From positions 1 to 64,000 of the forward strand of contig CAKPHH010000006.1 in assembly GCA_934157235.1 (NCBI GenBank): a stretch of DNA of 64,000 bases, read 5' to 3'. This DNA comes from an uncultured Bacilli bacterium. Lineage in GTDB: Bacteria > Bacillota_I > Bacilli_A > RF39 > UBA660. The notes below the pieces were generated by a model, which did not search any database, was not told where the DNA came from, and worked only from the letters and a program-made list of their open reading frames with translations. The position numbers and the translations under genes were made by a program. This document shows, piece after piece, positions 7,430 through 15,678 of the stretch; positions within the stretch are counted from its first letter, which is position 1; each line of letters starts with the position of its first letter.

Positions 7430-7981
7430 CTAATCATCTAAGAAATCATCTTCTTCATCATCTTTTTCATGAAACAGATACTTTCCAAGTAGTAAAGCTG
7501 AGACTGCTCTTAAACCTTTCTCTTTTTCTTTGGCTTCTTCTACTTTTTCATTCATATTATCTATAATTTCCTTTAATTCTTCTTCTAACATTTCAACTTG
7601 GTCTTTTGAAATATCAATTAAACTTTCATCTTCCAATTCATTTTTAATATTATATAGTCTCATGTATTCATCATCTAAATCAATGTCACTATCGTGAAAT
7701 AGTGCTTCATCATATATTTCTTCAGCTTCTTGGATAAGTAAATTTAAATCATCTGATTTTTCGTCTTCTAATGTTTTTTCTGTGTGTTGCTCTTGCATAC
7801 TTACAACTTTCTCCTCTCTTAACTTTTGTCTTTCCTTTTTCTTATTATTCTTTATAATACTTTGTGCTTCTTCAACTATAAGCTTTATAAAATAAAATAT
7901 TAAAAGAAAAAAGCCTACTATTACACCAAACACTACGTAACCACCTAATTCTGATGCATCTTTTCCTTTATGTTTTGCCAT
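7430..7981 (-). CDS. Single-pass membrane protein with acidic coiled coil
   Basis: A 183-residue protein of unknown function. Residues about 14-38 form one transmembrane segment (YVVFGVIVGFFLLIFYFIKLIV). A basic stretch (KNNKKKERQKLREEK), a long acidic helical region likely to form a coiled coil, and a very acidic end (DDEEDDFLDD) follow. The ATG at 7981 is chosen because GGTGA lies 7 bases upstream, and because the extended -10 at 7998-8006 would start transcription near 7991, within the TTG at 7993. It is the first gene of the operon with the cysteine-rich and amidase genes. Confidence 0.65.
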   Translation of the reverse strand: MAKHKGKDASELGGYVVFGVIVGFFLLIFYFIKLIVEEAQSIIKNNKKKERQKLREEKVVSMQEQHTEKTLEDEKSDDLNLLIQEAEEIYDEALFHDSDIDLDDEYMRLYNIKNELEDESLIDISKDQVEMLEEELKEIIDNMNEKVEEAKEKEKGLRAVSALLLGKYLFHEKDDEEDDFLDD

Positions 7982-7997
7982 TATCTTCACCAAACTT

Positions 7998-8006
7998 ATT
8001 ATATCA
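7998..8006 (-). promoter_or_regulatory. Extended -10 promoter of the 7981-6471 operon
   Basis: Minus strand TGATATAAT, an extended -10 (TGnTATAAT), about 17 bases upstream of the chosen ATG. No good -35 is visible, as expected for this promoter type. Confidence 0.6.
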
Positions 8007-8081
8007 TACCTTACTTTTTCATTGCTATTACTATGTGAAATTCATTTCTGAAAAAGTTTGTCATTTTTTTCAAAAAAACTA

Positions 8082-8110
8082 TTGCATTTTAATTTTTCTT
8101 ATGGTAAGAT
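8082..8110 (+). promoter_or_regulatory. Promoter of the structured ncRNA
   Basis: TTGCAT (8082-8087), exactly 17 bases, TAAGAT (8105-8110). Predicted start about 8117. It faces away from the extended -10 promoter at 7998-8006, so the two transcription units are divergent. Confidence 0.55.
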
Positions 8111-8116
8111 ATAAAC

Positions 8117-8500
8117 ATCTTAGATATGATATTATAGTTGACAGGCGTTATATTTGATTATCGATTGATTTTTCTTTCGGTAATTTGTATGATTGCTGGG
8201 TTGATTGATTAGGTGTCGAATGGTTAATTTCGTTTGGTGCTTGTGTGTGGAATTGCAGTTGTTTACTGTATCCTATCACGATCTAAGTGTACACGTGTAG
8301 CGAGAAAGTCACTCGCAATGCTGATAGGATGCCACGTCTTAATACTGACTTTATTAAGATTTTGGGTTTGAGTTGTTTTATCGGTGTTTCTCAGGTAGCT
8401 AATGGTTATTTGAGAAATCGAGGAAACTGTTGCTCGACAATCCTAGTGGTTTTTCTAAATGAAACTCGGAAGTACAATTTGTCAGGATTGTACTTTTTTG
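8117..8500 (+). ncRNA. Unassigned structured non-coding RNA, ~380 nt
   Basis: No credible gene covers 8,010-8,553. The plus strand has a promoter (8082-8110), a chain of perfect stems and a strong terminator. Stems: ATCCTATCA/TGATAGGAT (9 bp, about 8270-8330) enclosing GCGAG/CTCGC; CTTAATA/TATTAAG (7 bp); TTTCTCA/TGAGAAA (7 bp); TCGAG/CTCGA (5 bp); a possible GAGTT/AACTC closing pair; and the terminator AAGTACAAT/ATTGTACTT (8470-8478 and 8487-8495) followed by T. The base composition differs from nearby coding DNA, with more G and T. I found no RNase P (GAGGAAAGTCC), tmRNA or SRP signature and could not match 6S RNA. The class is unknown. Confidence 0.65.
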
Positions 8501-8527
8501 TTTATTTAAAATCAAATATTTAAAAAG

Positions 8528-8554
8528 AAAAAGTGGAATTTGTTTCCACTTTTT
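8528..8554 (-). terminator. Terminator of the F420-ligase-like gene
   Basis: An 11-bp stem AAAAAGTGGAA / TTCCACTTTTT around loop TTTGT. Minus-strand reading ends in CTTTTTCTTTTTA. It closes the prs operon and stands back to back with the ncRNA terminator. Confidence 0.8.
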
Positions 8555-9744
8555 TAGTCGGCATAATTTGTAAAATAGCCTTGAATAAATACTACAGGAG
8601 TTCCTTTATCACCGGAACCTGAAGTTAAATCACATAAAGAACCAATCAAATCCGTGTATCTTCTTGGAGTAGTTCCTTGGGTCTCTATTTTTCCTTTTAA
8701 GTTCTTATCTTTTTCTTCAATTTCTTTTCTTATAGCAGCTTGTAATTCTGCACCTTTTAAATTACTATATTTATTATCAGATAAGTACTTTAATTTTAAC
8801 TCATTAGGGCTTCCTTCTAAGCCTTTTGTATAGAAAGGGCTTACTACAGGGTCTGCTAATTCCCAAATCTTTCCTACTGGGTCTTTAAAAGCACCATCAC
8901 CATAAATCATTACTTCAATTGTCTTACCAGTAATTTCTTTTAATTCTTTTTGAATATCATTTACTAGCTCTTCACCTTTTTCTGGGAATAGTTTTACTTT
9001 ATCTTCTGTAGCTCTATTAGATCCTAATAAACCATATTTACTATTATAACCAGAACCATTGATACTAGTTGTTAGGATATCATCCATTCCTAGAACTGTC
9101 TTAGCACCTTTCTTCTTTAAAGCTTCTTTTGTATTAAATCTAGTATGAATATCACAAGCTAAGACTTCATCAGTATACTTTAGAATTTCTTCGGCTTTAT
9201 TACTAAAGACAAATTCAATTTCACAATTTTCACTTTGAGCTACTTCACGATAAAAGTCTACCATGTTAACTCCAGTGAAAATATGTTTGAAATCGCCAAA
9301 CTTTTCAGTATACTCTTTTTCACTTATAACATCAGAATATGGATTAATACCAGATTCAGCTAATCTTTCTTTATCTAAAATATCATTTCCAACTTCATCT
9401 GATGGATAACTTAAAAGCATAGTTATTTTATCCATGGCTCTAGCAAAAGCTCTTAAGCAAACAGCAAATCTATTTCTACTTAGAATTGGGAAAACTATAC
9501 CGATATGTCTTCCAGTGAATTTATTTTTTACATCTTCAGCTATATCATCTATTGTGGCATAATTTCCAGTACTAATTCCTACTACAGCTTCTGTTATAGC
9601 AATAATATCACGGTCATTGAAAGAGAAGTTTTCTTGCTTACTGGCTTCCAAAACTGAATCAATAACTATTTGTTTTAGGTCATCACCTTCTTTTATTATT
9701 GGGGTTCTTATTCCTCTTACTACAGTTCCTACTGTTCTTGTCAT
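8554..9744 (-). CDS. Coenzyme F420-0:L-glutamate ligase-like protein (CofE domain)
   Basis: A 396-residue protein with the CofE/FbiB-type fold: an N-terminal VRGIRTPIIKEGDDL, then DIIAITEAVVGISTGNY, then HIGIVFPILSRNRFAVCLRA, and a later GDGAFKDPVGKIWELADP. CofE adds glutamate to F420-0. Long versions of this family are common in anaerobic Firmicutes that lack F420, so the true substrate here is uncertain. GGAGG precedes the ATG. It follows prs by 33 bases and is probably co-transcribed, ending at the 8528-8554 hairpin. Confidence 0.8.
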   Translation of the reverse strand: MTRTVGTVVRGIRTPIIKEGDDLKQIVIDSVLEASKQENFSFNDRDIIAITEAVVGISTGNYATIDDIAEDVKNKFTGRHIGIVFPILSRNRFAVCLRAFARAMDKITMLLSYPSDEVGNDILDKERLAESGINPYSDVISEKEYTEKFGDFKHIFTGVNMVDFYREVAQSENCEIEFVFSNKAEEILKYTDEVLACDIHTRFNTKEALKKKGAKTVLGMDDILTTSINGSGYNSKYGLLGSNRATEDKVKLFPEKGEELVNDIQKELKEITGKTIEVMIYGDGAFKDPVGKIWELADPVVSPFYTKGLEGSPNELKLKYLSDNKYSNLKGAELQAAIRKEIEEKDKNLKGKIETQGTTPRRYTDLIGSLCDLTSGSGDKGTPVVFIQGYFTNYAD

Positions 9745-9777
9745 ATATCATTCCTCCTATTATTAATTATAGCACAG

Positions 9778-10896
9778 CTAAACTTCTGTACTTCTAATTT
9801 CTTTTACTTTTGTTAAGATTTTACCTTTACTATCAAGTAAAGGACTAATAGATTCATGCTTATTTAGTGTATCGATTAATTTAGCAACATACTTTGAGTT
9901 ATCTCCCATACGAAGCCACTCTTGTTCTCTTGCTTCTTCTGGAATATAACATAAATTACTAGTGTAACATCTTGTAAAGACACCTTTTTCATAAGCTTCA
10001 TTGAAAGCTTCTATACTTTTTTGTCCATCACTAAATAAAGCAAATGACGCTATTAAATAAATATTTTGGGCTCCTCTTTGTTTTAATTGTTCGGCCACTT
10101 CTAGCATAGATTGACCGGATGCTATCATATCATCTACAACAATAACATTTTTACCTTCTACTGATGTTCCTAAATATTCATGAGCGATTATAGGATTTTT
10201 ACCATTTACTACTCTAGTCATATCTCTTCTTTTGTAGCAAAAGCCAAAGGGAGTATTTAGCATTTCAGCGTAACATTTAGCTCTTTCTATAGCACCCATA
10301 TCCGGACTGGCTACTAAAACATTAGAAAAATCAATAGGTTCATTTTCAATAAACTCCTTTAAGATATTATAAGTTGGATAAATAGAGTCAAATGAACAAC
10401 TATGTAGAGAATTTCTAATACTAGGGTCATGAGCATCAAAAGTTATAAATGAATCAACACCTAAGGATTCTAATTCTTGAAGCATTAAAGAACAATCTTT
10501 AGACTCCCTACCCTTTCTTTTATGTTGACGACCTTCATAAAGAAAAGGCATAATTACAGTTAGTTTATCCTCAGCGCCATCCATGGCTGAAATAATTCTT
10601 TTTAAATCTTGATAATGGTCATCTGGACTTTTATGATTTAGATAACCATGCATTTCATAAGTACAACTATGATTCATGACATCAGTTAAAATATAGGTTT
10701 CTTTTCCTCTAATGCTTTCTAGAATTTCTCCTTTTCCTTCACCTGATGCAAAGCGAGTTAATCTAGTTGGAACGATAAAAGTAGCATTAGGATTCATTAC
10801 TCCACGCATTAATTTTAGATGAGTATCTACCTTTTGTCCAAATTCTTTAAAATTGTCCATTACAAGTAGGCGTAAATTGTTTGCTTTAATTTCCAT
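9778..10896 (-). CDS. prs: Ribose-phosphate pyrophosphokinase
   Basis: A 372-residue PRPP synthetase of the longer clostridial type. It makes PRPP from ribose 5-phosphate and ATP for nucleotide, His and Trp synthesis in the cytoplasm. The diagnostic PRPP-binding loop VVDDMIASGQS lies near residues 252-262, and the FLYEGRQHKRKGRESKD flexible loop and TFDAHDPSI metal site precede it. AAGGAGG sits just upstream of the ATG. A structured leader with a terminator hairpin (10,916-11,045) lies in front, so expression is likely controlled by attenuation. Confidence 0.9.
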   Translation of the reverse strand: MEIKANNLRLLVMDNFKEFGQKVDTHLKLMRGVMNPNATFIVPTRLTRFASGEGKGEILESIRGKETYILTDVMNHSCTYEMHGYLNHKSPDDHYQDLKRIISAMDGAEDKLTVIMPFLYEGRQHKRKGRESKDCSLMLQELESLGVDSFITFDAHDPSIRNSLHSCSFDSIYPTYNILKEFIENEPIDFSNVLVASPDMGAIERAKCYAEMLNTPFGFCYKRRDMTRVVNGKNPIIAHEYLGTSVEGKNVIVVDDMIASGQSMLEVAEQLKQRGAQNIYLIASFALFSDGQKSIEAFNEAYEKGVFTRCYTSNLCYIPEEAREQEWLRMGDNSKYVAKLIDTLNKHESISPLLDSKGKILTKVKEIRSTEV

Positions 10897-10915
10897 TTTT
10901 CCTCCTTACAATAAT

Positions 10916-11057
10916 AAAAAGAGAATGCAGTATTCCCTTTTTATCTTACATTAATATTAGTCGATGGATTTAGTATGTGGTTATCCCTTGTGTGAAACTT
11001 TATAAATAAATTGTTATTTATAAATAGTAACATACCTTATCCCTCATCTTTATTATA
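10916..11057 (-). promoter_or_regulatory. Structured prs leader with terminator (riboswitch or attenuator candidate)
   Basis: A minus -10 TATAAT (11052-11057) starts a ~150-nt leader. A long stem pairs GGATAAGGTATGT (11030-11042) with ACATACTAAATCC (10966-10978): GGAT, a 2+2 internal loop, then 7 bp. It encloses an 11-bp AT hairpin (TTTATAAATAA/TTATTTATAAA) and a second copy of AGGGATAA. Just before the prs ribosome binding site lies a terminator: AAAAAG-GAAT stem with one mismatch (10916-10941), ending in CTTTTTATT. The layout is aptamer-then-terminator. I could not match purine, PRPP or guanidine riboswitch consensus sequences. Confidence 0.5.
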
Positions 11058-11130
11058 ACATTATTCAGGTAACATTTAAAAGTGTTTTTAAAATTTATTT
11101 AGATTAATATTGGTGACACCTTATAACTTA

Positions 11131-11236
11131 TTGGCAATCAATCTATGTCTCTTTCCATCTCTTTTACAACCTATTGACAATTCATGTTGTTGGCAATTTA
11201 ACTTATTTACAATTAACTAACAACTCATTATCAATC
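11131..11236. repeat. Degenerate TTGRCAAT repeats
   Basis: Near-identical short boxes lie at 11131 (TTGGCAATC), 11174 (TTGACAATT), 11190 (TTGGCAATT), 11206 (TTTACAATT) and 11228 (TTATCAATC), two of the intervals being 16 bases. They lie in a gene-free stretch between the prs promoter and the htrA terminator. They may bind a regulator. I see no gene in 11,060-11,326. Confidence 0.25.
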
Positions 11237-11326
11237 TTCCTTATTCTTTTATTCCATCAGACAAGATAAATCCAAAACTAAAAAAACTACCTCAAACCAT
11301 AATTTTTATATATACAACTATAAAAC

Positions 11327-11355
11327 AAAAAAAACAACTCCTTTTCTTGAGTTAT
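11327..11355 (-). terminator. htrA terminator
   Basis: ATAACTC / GAGTTGT stem with one wobble pair and loop AAGAAAAG, followed by a T tract of about eight on the minus strand. It lies 14 bases past the htrA stop. Confidence 0.7.
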
Positions 11356-11368
11356 TTTTTTAGTATCT

Positions 11369-12475
11369 TTAATTACTTTGTAATGTTACTTTAGTTGTAT
11401 GTTCTTTATTATCTCTTATATAGGTTATTTCGATAGTGTCTCCCGCTTGATGTTGATATAATTCATATCTTAAGTAAGCATAGTTCTTTACATTATTACC
11501 ATTAATTTTGGTAATTACATCACCTTTTTTGATACCAGCTTTTTCAGCTGCTGAGTCTTTTACAGCTTCAACAACAACTGTTCCGGAAGTTATTTTACTA
11601 TTGACATTGATACCATATTGACGAAGAGTAGCAGTATCCGTAGTATTAGCCATTCTTATTCCTAATACTGGCCATTTTATAGCCTCACCCTTTTCTAGAG
11701 AGTCTGCATGGTTCATAGCATATTCTATTGGAATAGCAAATCCCATTCCTTCAATTTCATCATCGACTAATTTCATAGAACAAATACCAATTACTTCACC
11801 ATTAACATTTAATAATGGACCACCTGAATTACCAGGGTTGATAGAAGCATCTATTTGTAATACACGCATTACCCAATCACTACTTCTAGTATTTGAAACA
11901 TTTACAGATACCATTCTATCCTTACCAGATAAAATACCAGACGTTACACTACCACGATAATCAACACCTAATGGAGATCCTACAGTAAATATGGAATCTC
12001 CAATACTTACTTTCTCACTGCTACCAATATTTGCGACCATAGTCACTTCTTCTTTAGGTACACGTAAGACAGCTAAATCTAAGTATTCATCTCCACCAAG
12101 GATAGTTGTTTCTACTTCTTTATCATTAGTAAATAAAACGTTTACTTTACTAGCACTACTAACAACATGTTGGTTAGTTAAAATATAACCATACTTGTCA
12201 TCTGTTTTGTAGACAAAACCAGTTCCAGTTGACGCTAGCTGATTATTGGCATATGATTGAACAACTACAACTGCATCATATATTTTTTCAACAGAGGCTG
12301 CTAGAGAGCTTTTTTCATAAACTTGGGTACCATTTTTAGTTATAACTGTATTTCTATTTCCAATTATTTGATCTAAAATTGGAGTCCATTTTAAAATTGA
12401 TAAAGTAACGATACCTCCAATTACAAAAGAAAAGATAATTAAAGGTACTAATTTAATATTTTCTTTATTCTTCAT
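11369..12475 (-). CDS. htrA: HtrA/DegP-type membrane-anchored serine protease
   Basis: A 368-residue surface quality-control protease. Residues 9-29 form the membrane anchor. The trypsin-like domain shows the triad H103 (NQHVV), D133 (YLDLAVL) and S217 (NPGNSGGP). A C-terminal PDZ domain (about 270-365) has GIKKGDVITKINGNNV. Normal length for Gram-positive HtrA. The first 11 bases overlap the end of the Abi gene upstream, so the two are translationally coupled, an unusual pairing. Confidence 0.92.
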   Translation of the reverse strand: MKNKENIKLVPLIIFSFVIGGIVTLSILKWTPILDQIIGNRNTVITKNGTQVYEKSSLAASVEKIYDAVVVVQSYANNQLASTGTGFVYKTDDKYGYILTNQHVVSSASKVNVLFTNDKEVETTILGGDEYLDLAVLRVPKEEVTMVANIGSSEKVSIGDSIFTVGSPLGVDYRGSVTSGILSGKDRMVSVNVSNTRSSDWVMRVLQIDASINPGNSGGPLLNVNGEVIGICSMKLVDDEIEGMGFAIPIEYAMNHADSLEKGEAIKWPVLGIRMANTTDTATLRQYGINVNSKITSGTVVVEAVKDSAAEKAGIKKGDVITKINGNNVKNYAYLRYELYQHQAGDTIEITYIRDNKEHTTKVTLQSN

Positions 12476-13418
12476 TATACATTGGCCTTTCTATTTTTGA
12501 TAATTCTTTCCAATTTAATGGAAAGCCCATTTGATTTAATATTTTATCTATTTTTATAATGGTTAAATTATAATTTAGAGTTTCAACAACATTTTCTAAT
12601 TCATAAATCATATTTTTAAAGTCTTCTGTTACTAACATTTGCTTCATAATAATTATTAAGGCAAATAAATCACATTTTCCATAGATATATCCTTCTTCAT
12701 CTTTAGGAATATTTAATAGTTTATGATAAATAGTATCAGATATTGCCTTTTGAGTTCTATTTTCATATAAGATATCTTCATGGGCACAAAGATTTCTATA
12801 ATTAGCTAGAATTGGTAAATAACCAATAAAATCATCAGTATCAATACCATAAATATTACTAATATCACGTTGGTCTTCAGGCTTTAGAATAGATATCATT
12901 TCACTAACTACACCAAATGATAGAACTTTTACTAAGATCCATAAAGGAATATAACCATAATGGGATACATAATGCGAAGTTGCGGAATGTTGAGATCCAT
13001 TTATTCTAATTTGACGTTTCATTTTTTTGATAAGATCATTTACTTGACGTTGACGCTCAGGAATCTGGGTAAAATTCTTGGCTCTTAAATAATCTTTTTC
13101 CTTGTAGCCATACTTCTTAGATAATTGGTATGAAGTTATAGACTTTAAGTTATTTTCAATTACTAAGATATACTTAAATAAGACATTTCGAAAAGAACGA
13201 TCAAATAAAAATAAACTATATAGCTCTTCAAAAGTTGTTCCTGGTATAAAGACCTTCTCTGTTTGTGACTTATAAAATAGATGACGATAACCATTTAAAA
13301 AGAAATAATTTTCTCTTAATAGAATTTGTTTAGCATACTTTTCATCTTTTATGACTAAGCCTTTATGCTTAAATATTTCTATTTGTTCATCTAATGTTTT
13401 AAATTGTTTCTCTATCAT
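12465..13418 (-). CDS. Abi_2/AbiF-like HEPN protein
   Basis: A 317-residue member of the Abi family (AbiD/AbiF, Pfam Abi_2). The start (QIEIFKHKGLVI...LLRENYFFLNGYRHLF) is typical. The HEPN RNase motif R-x4-H is present as RNLCAHED near residue 208. Family members cause abortive infection as RNA-cutting toxins, and some are held by a neighbouring RNA. Here no obvious RNA antitoxin is seen in the short upstream gap. AGGTGAG precedes the ATG, and an extended -10 (TGGTATAAT) lies at 13436-13444. The overlap with htrA suggests a chromosomal, perhaps domesticated role. Confidence 0.8.
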   Translation of the reverse strand: MIEKQFKTLDEQIEIFKHKGLVIKDEKYAKQILLRENYFFLNGYRHLFYKSQTEKVFIPGTTFEELYSLFLFDRSFRNVLFKYILVIENNLKSITSYQLSKKYGYKEKDYLRAKNFTQIPERQRQVNDLIKKMKRQIRINGSQHSATSHYVSHYGYIPLWILVKVLSFGVVSEMISILKPEDQRDISNIYGIDTDDFIGYLPILANYRNLCAHEDILYENRTQKAISDTIYHKLLNIPKDEEGYIYGKCDLFALIIIMKQMLVTEDFKNMIYELENVVETLNYNLTIIKIDKILNQMGFPLNWKELSKIERPMYNEE

Positions 13419-13435
13419 AATCTCACCTATTATAG

Positions 13436-13501
13436 ATTATACCATAACATTATTTGTAAAGTATGGTAAAAATATGAAAATTTTAAAAATTATGATATAA
13501 T
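13436..13501. promoter_or_regulatory. Divergent extended -10 promoters
   Basis: Minus strand TGGTATAAT (13436-13444) for the Abi-htrA operon and plus strand TGATATAAT (13493-13501) for the phospholipase-like gene. Both are TGnTATAAT extended -10 elements without clear -35 boxes. Confidence 0.6.
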
Positions 13502-13561
13502 AATTAAGAATTTTTTAAGAAGAAATGAACTGTTATTTTATATGTTTGGGAGGAGTTATTT

Positions 13562-14533
13562 ATGCCAGCTACTGTTGTTCATGGGTATTTTGCACAAGAT
13601 GTATGTGATATATTACCTAGTAATATAAAGGAAAAGTTAGATGTTGGACGATTAAGAATGTTTGGACAAAGTACAGATTCTTTAATGTTTTATAATTTAT
13701 TTAGTTTGTTACCGGGAAAAGATATTAGAAAATTTCAAAAGTATTTTCATGAAAATAAGACACAAGAATTTTTTGTTAACTTAATTAACTATATTAAAGA
13801 AAAGGATTATAGTGAAGATGTAGACGTTTGTTCATACTTAGTTGGGTGTATTTGTCATTACGTATTAGATTCAATAGTACATCCTTATGTTTTTTATAAG
13901 ACTGGTTATTTTAGAAAAGAAGAGAAAACAACATATAAATATAATAATATACATACATTTATGGAAATTTTCTTAGATAATGATATGATTAAAAGAAGAG
14001 AGAGTATTAATCCTTATAAATTCAAAATACATAACTTTTGCTTTGATACTAGGAGTTTTTCAGATGAATTAGATGATACAATTAATCATACCTTTGAAAT
14101 GACATTTGATATTAAAAATATGGATAAAATATATTATAAGTCGCTTAAACAGATGAAGAGTGCCATTAGAATATTTAGAGAAGATCCTATTGGTATAAAA
14201 AAATTCTTTTATAAATTAGTTGATACTTTTACAAGTAGAAGAACATTTAGATTTGAAGCAGTTAGTTATCATTATCCTTTAGTGGATAGACATAACTATT
14301 TAAATGAAAATCATAAATTATGGCGTAATCCAACAACTTATAATATTACAAGTACTGAGAGTTTTTTAGATTTATACCTAAAAGCTCTTAAATTAGCAAA
14401 AGTGATAGTATGTGCCAGTTTTGATTATTTAAATGGAAAAGATATTGAATTAGAAAAGGTATTTACTAATATTAGTTATATTACAGGACTTGATTGTACA
14501 TTAGAAAAAGAACTTAAATATTTTGAATTTTAA
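13562..14533 (+). CDS. Zinc-dependent phospholipase C family protein
   Basis: A 323-residue protein of the Zn_dep_PLPC type. The opening MPATVVHGYFAQDV supplies the N-terminal metal His, FGQSTDSLMF the Asp, and LVGCICHYVLDSIVHPYVFY the HxxxD and following His of the three-metal site. No signal peptide is seen, which is usual for the cytosolic-looking members found in Clostridia and Mollicutes. These may act on phospholipid or another phosphoester. The ribosome binding site is GGGAGGAG. The gene ends in its own terminator. Confidence 0.75.
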   Translation: MPATVVHGYFAQDVCDILPSNIKEKLDVGRLRMFGQSTDSLMFYNLFSLLPGKDIRKFQKYFHENKTQEFFVNLINYIKEKDYSEDVDVCSYLVGCICHYVLDSIVHPYVFYKTGYFRKEEKTTYKYNNIHTFMEIFLDNDMIKRRESINPYKFKIHNFCFDTRSFSDELDDTINHTFEMTFDIKNMDKIYYKSLKQMKSAIRIFREDPIGIKKFFYKLVDTFTSRRTFRFEAVSYHYPLVDRHNYLNENHKLWRNPTTYNITSTESFLDLYLKALKLAKVIVCASFDYLNGKDIELEKVFTNISYITGLDCTLEKELKYFEF

Positions 14534-14543
14534 GTTCTTTTTT
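14506..14543 (+). terminator. Terminator of the phospholipase-like gene
   Basis: AAGAACTTAAA / TTTAAGTTCTT stem of 11 bp followed by T. The TAA stop (14531-14533) is part of the 3' arm. Confidence 0.8.
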
Positions 14544-14587
14544 GTATATTTATAAATAATAATTACATACTAATTTTAGGTGATATT

Positions 14588-15658
14588 ATGTTTTATAAAT
14601 ATGAGATTAGGAATAATGGCGTTGAAGATGTTTTATACTTATTTTTGACTATGAATTATGAGTTTTCTAAAGAGATTGGGTTTAATTCTTCAGATAAGGA
14701 GATTACAAGAAGGACTAAGAACTTTATTAATAATAATGGGATTGATTATGATGGAGATAAAGTTTATTTAGTTATTGATGGAATTGTTGTTAAGAGTTTA
14801 GATATTAGTAAGAATAAGAGTGATATAGAGGTTTTAAAGGAAAATTTATATTATTCTAATGATTATTATATGGTTACTATAAAACTTGAGAATATGGCGA
14901 CAATAGAGGTTAATTTAAGGGAATATTTAATGGGATGTTTAGCTAGTGTATATTATAAAGGGCTAGAGAAGGAGACTTTGAAGGCATTAGCGGTTTTATA
15001 TCGAACTTATGCTTTTAAGGAGATGAGTGAAGCTAGGGTTATAATGGCATTTAATGATTTTGTTAATTATAGACCATTATCATATTATAAATTATCTTGG
15101 TTTAATAGTTATGATGAGAATGAAAAGATATTAGATGAGGCTATTAAGGAGACTGATTGTTTATTTCTTACTTATAATCATTATTATATTTTACCGTTTG
15201 TACATTTTTGTAATTATGGGAAGACTTTAGTTGATGATAAATATAATTACTTGAGTAGTGTTTCTAGTAGTTGGGATATGGCTTCTCCTTACTATGTTAA
15301 TATAAAAGATTATTCATATGCAGAACTTGGGAGATTATTGAAGAGTAATATTAGTGAGAATAGTGATATTATGGCAATAGAAGTTGATAGTAATGGATTT
15401 ATTAATAAATTACAGATAGATAAAGCTATCTTTATTGGGAAAGATATTGTTAAGTTACTTAATTTAAAATCTAGAGCAATTAATATAATAGTTAATAAAG
15501 ACTATGTTAGATTTATTTGTAGAGGGTTTGGGCACTTTTTAGGTTTTAGTATATTTGGAGCTAATGAGATTGCTAAGAATGGGTGTGACTATGCAAATAT
15601 TTTAAAATACTATTTTCCTAAAGTTACTTTAAACAGATATATAAAAGAACTTTCATAA
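14588..15658 (+). CDS. SpoIID/LytB-domain protein with altered catalytic residue
   Basis: A 356-residue protein with the SpoIID/LytB core. REYLMGCLASVYYKG (111-125) followed by LKALAVLYRTYAF matches the LEEYLxGVVxxEMP...LKAQAVAARTYA block. The C-terminal GFGHFLGFSIFGANEIA and CDYANILKYYFP match the GHGVGMSQWGA and DYxEILxHYYP blocks. SpoIID is a lytic transglycosylase in sporulation. Here the catalytic Glu aligns with V121 and no signal peptide or membrane anchor is seen, so enzymatic activity and export are doubtful. Gene use is GTT/AGT-rich compared with neighbours. GGTGAT precedes the ATG. Confidence 0.7.
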   Translation: MFYKYEIRNNGVEDVLYLFLTMNYEFSKEIGFNSSDKEITRRTKNFINNNGIDYDGDKVYLVIDGIVVKSLDISKNKSDIEVLKENLYYSNDYYMVTIKLENMATIEVNLREYLMGCLASVYYKGLEKETLKALAVLYRTYAFKEMSEARVIMAFNDFVNYRPLSYYKLSWFNSYDENEKILDEAIKETDCLFLTYNHYYILPFVHFCNYGKTLVDDKYNYLSSVSSSWDMASPYYVNIKDYSYAELGRLLKSNISENSDIMAIEVDSNGFINKLQIDKAIFIGKDIVKLLNLKSRAINIIVNKDYVRFICRGFGHFLGFSIFGANEIAKNGCDYANILKYYFPKVTLNRYIKELS

Positions 15659-15678
15659 TAATGAAAGTTCTATTTTTT
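15646..15678. terminator. Bidirectional terminator between SpoIID-like gene and T7SS operon
   Basis: Perfect 10-bp stem AGAACTTTCA / TGAAAGTTCT (15646-15655 and 15662-15671). On the plus strand it runs into ATTTTTTT, and on the minus strand into TTTATAT. The plus gene's stop lies in the loop, and the 3' arm covers the stop of the minus gene. Confidence 0.85.

Noticed and set aside
8117..8500. RNase P RNA, tmRNA or SRP RNA
   Set aside because: No GAGGAAAGTCC-type P4 core, no tag ORF or TTCGANTC tRNA-like end, and no GGAAGGAAGC SRP apex were found. 6S RNA could be neither shown nor excluded.
8287..8523. 78-codon plus-strand frame
   Set aside because: No ribosome binding site, unlike any protein, and it lies over the perfect stems and terminator of the ncRNA.
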